Shown here: positions 4,462 through 6,117 of the stretch, piece by piece | Position numbering within the stretch: position 1 is the stretch's first letter | How the letters are laid out: each line of letters starts with the position of its first letter | Assembly (NCBI GenBank): GCA_003650445.1 | Contig: QMQE01000156.1 | Coordinates: 1-6,117, forward strand | Reading direction: 5' to 3' | DNA: 6,117 nt | From: Acidobacteriota bacterium | GTDB taxonomy: Bacteria; Acidobacteriota; Holophagae; Thermotomaculales; Thermotomaculaceae | Position numbers and translations under genes: made by a program | The notes under the pieces: generated by a model | What the model saw: the letters and a program-made list of their open reading frames with translations, nothing else | Databases searched by the model: none | Told to the model about the DNA's origin: nothing

Positions 4462-6117
4462 ATGGATAACACAGTATACATCTTCGGACACAAAAACCCG
4501 GACACAGACTCCATCTGCTCAGCAATCGGATACGCTGAGCTCAAGAACCGGCTGTCAACGAAAACCCCATACCTACCCTGCCGTCTCGGTGCCCCCAACC
4601 CCCAGACAAGCTGGGTATTGGAACGGGCCGGGGTATCAGCGCCCCGCTACCTGAGCGACATCCGCATCCGGGTACAGGACCTCATGACAAAAAACGTCAA
4701 GACAGTGGAAGGACAGGCACCACTGGCTGAAGCCATTGACCTGATGCAGAAAGAACGGATCCGGATCATCCCCGTCGTCCGTAAGGGAGACACCCTCCAG
4801 GGCATGATCACTTTCTTTTCCCTGACCGACCACCTGCTTCAGGTCACTTCCCCCGAATCCCACCTTCAGGCTGTGATTACACTGGACAACCTGATTCAGG
4901 TGCTAAAAGGGAAGGTCCTGGCAGGGAAACCGGATGCTGCCGCATGGAAAATGGACTTCATGGTGGCAGTCATGGGTTCCTTCTCCTTTTCCAAAGACCT
5001 TGAAGGCCGAAATCCGTCGAAAGTACTGCTCTTTACTGCCGACCGGAACGATATCATCCGCCTGGCCATTGAAGCCGGAACGCGAGCCATCGTCGTCACC
5101 GGTGGGAATCATCCCGGGGACGCGGCTATTTCCGCTGCGAAAGAAGCAGGTGTAGTGCTGATTGCTACGGATTTTTACATCACCCAGGCCCTGAATCTTG
5201 GAAAACTCTCAATTCCCGCAGCCCTGGCAGCAGAACGAGGGAACATCCAGATTCCGGGAACCATGCTGAGAAGCGAGGCAAAACGAAAACTCCTCGGTTC
5301 TCACCACCGGGGCATGGCAGTTGTGGATGAAGAGAACCGGGTCACCGGTATTGTTACCCGCAGTGACCTTTTGAAAAACATCCGCAAAAAGGTCATCCTT
5401 GTGGACCACAATGAGGCCGGGCAGTCGGTAACGGGGCTTCATGAGGCAGAAATCCTCGAGGTACTGGATCACCACCGGATCGGCAGTTTCTCCACCGAAA
5501 CCCCCATTACCTACCTGTGCAGACCCACCGGCAGCACCTGTACAATTGTAGCCACCCTCTACCGGGACCACAGCGAGGTGCCGGACGGAAAAACAGCGCT
5601 GATTCTCCTCTCCGGCATCTTAAGCGATACCATTATCTTTCGTTCCCCCACCTGCACCGAAACAGATCGGGAAATGGCAGGCTGGCTGGCTGAAATTGCC
5701 GGTGTAAACCCCGAAGAATACGGCATGGAAATGTTCCGGGCATCCTCCGCAGTGGCGGGGCTTAATGACAGCGATTTGATTCAAACCGACATGAAGGAAT
5801 TTTCGGAAGGGAAACAAAAATTCTCCGTGAGTCAGATCGAAGTTGTAGAATTTGATGAAATCCGTGAACGTTCCGCCGCACTGCTGAAAGAACTGGAACA
5901 AATACGGAAAGAAAACAGTTACTTGTTTTCCGCGCTTCTCGTAACAAATATTGTTACTGGAGACTCACTGATTCTGTTTTCCGGCGACAATACCGTCATT
6001 GCCGAAACCGGCTTCCCGGAAATCAGCAAGGGCATATACAGGGCAACCGGCATCATCTCCCGCAAAAAACAGCTCCTCCCCCTGCTCCTTGGAATCATAA
6101 AAGAGCGCAGAGCGTAG
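4462..6117 (+). CDS. ppaC: Mn-dependent inorganic pyrophosphatase with CBS-DRTGG-CBS regulatory insert (family II)
   Basis: The enzyme hydrolyses pyrophosphate to two phosphates in the cytosol and so pulls PPi-releasing biosynthesis forward. The 551 residues exceed the 310 or so of a plain family II enzyme because a regulatory block is inserted in the DHH domain. Metal ligands before the insert are His10, Asp14 and Asp16 (GHKNPDTDS). The insert comprises a first CBS domain (about 68-128), a DRTGG domain (about 165-250, with TGG at 213-215) and a second CBS domain (about 262-308). The DHH domain resumes with VDHNE (Asp315), DHH (336-338) and Asp389 in GILSDT. The DHHA2 domain follows from about 420, ending in SRKKQ (533-537), whose Arg and Lys bind substrate. 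In characterised relatives AMP and ADP inhibit, ATP activates, and DRTGG-bearing forms also respond to diadenosine polyphosphates; the same is inferred here. GGAGA at 4448-4452, nine bases before the ATG, supports the start. The stop codon is the last three bases of the window, so the gene is complete. The plain symbol ppaC refers to the family. Confidence 0.96.
   Translation: MDNTVYIFGHKNPDTDSICSAIGYAELKNRLSTKTPYLPCRLGAPNPQTSWVLERAGVSAPRYLSDIRIRVQDLMTKNVKTVEGQAPLAEAIDLMQKERIRIIPVVRKGDTLQGMITFFSLTDHLLQVTSPESHLQAVITLDNLIQVLKGKVLAGKPDAAAWKMDFMVAVMGSFSFSKDLEGRNPSKVLLFTADRNDIIRLAIEAGTRAIVVTGGNHPGDAAISAAKEAGVVLIATDFYITQALNLGKLSIPAALAAERGNIQIPGTMLRSEAKRKLLGSHHRGMAVVDEENRVTGIVTRSDLLKNIRKKVILVDHNEAGQSVTGLHEAEILEVLDHHRIGSFSTETPITYLCRPTGSTCTIVATLYRDHSEVPDGKTALILLSGILSDTIIFRSPTCTETDREMAGWLAEIAGVNPEEYGMEMFRASSAVAGLNDSDLIQTDMKEFSEGKQKFSVSQIEVVEFDEIRERSAALLKELEQIRKENSYLFSALLVTNIVTGDSLILFSGDNTVIAETGFPEISKGIYRATGIISRKKQLLPLLLGIIKERRA

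Noticed and set aside
3133..4491. Minus-strand open frame of 452 codons antisense to nearly all of the glutamate dehydrogenase gene
   Set aside because: Its length follows from the codon pattern of the sense gene. It would run through the strong palindromic terminator at 4379-4408, has Cys/His/Phe-rich content typical of antisense shadows, and shows no ribosome site or known domain.

Overview
This 6.1-kb window is bacterial chromosomal DNA of mid G+C content (roughly 50-55% in the genes by eye) with strong Shine-Dalgarno sites and short intergenic gaps. It carries one tRNA gene on the minus strand and five protein genes, all on the plus strand and all complete. The species cannot be named from the sequence. 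A family II pyrophosphatase with a CBS-DRTGG-CBS insert and a small hexameric-type glutamate dehydrogenase fit an anaerobic bacterium (Clostridia, Negativicutes or Desulfobacterota-like), but this is only inference.

Layout. Bases 1-451 are very AT-rich (about a quarter G+C over the first 300 bases by hand count) and hold no convincing gene. At 452-528 lies a tRNA-Arg(CCG) on the minus strand, with its own promoter at 544-572. The G+C content rises sharply to the right of it. The tRNA and the fab operon diverge from a gap of about 160 bases that holds both promoters. The operon is fabD (686-1651), fabG (1644-2375, overlapping fabD by 8 bases) and a 193-residue protein of unknown function (2427-3008). 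A hairpin plus T-tract at 3048-3075 probably ends it.

A glutamate dehydrogenase gene follows (3091-4350), with a very strong ribosome binding site directly after that T-tract and a textbook terminator at 4379-4408. Last comes a gene for a nucleotide-regulated, manganese-dependent inorganic pyrophosphatase (4462-6117), whose stop codon is the last three bases of the window.

How the genes work together. FabD loads malonyl groups onto acyl carrier protein and FabG carries out the first reduction of each elongation cycle. The third gene replaces the acpP often found after fabG, and its link to lipid synthesis is unproven. Glutamate dehydrogenase (ammonia/2-oxoglutarate/glutamate) and pyrophosphatase (removal of PPi from biosynthesis) are separate central-metabolism units with their own signals.

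Most of the window is ordinary housekeeping DNA. The points most worth a second look are the unknown third gene of the fab operon, the terminator-like hairpin inside the apparent leader of the glutamate dehydrogenase gene, and the abrupt composition change at the 3' end of the tRNA gene. No mobile element, CRISPR array, phage gene or defence system was seen.
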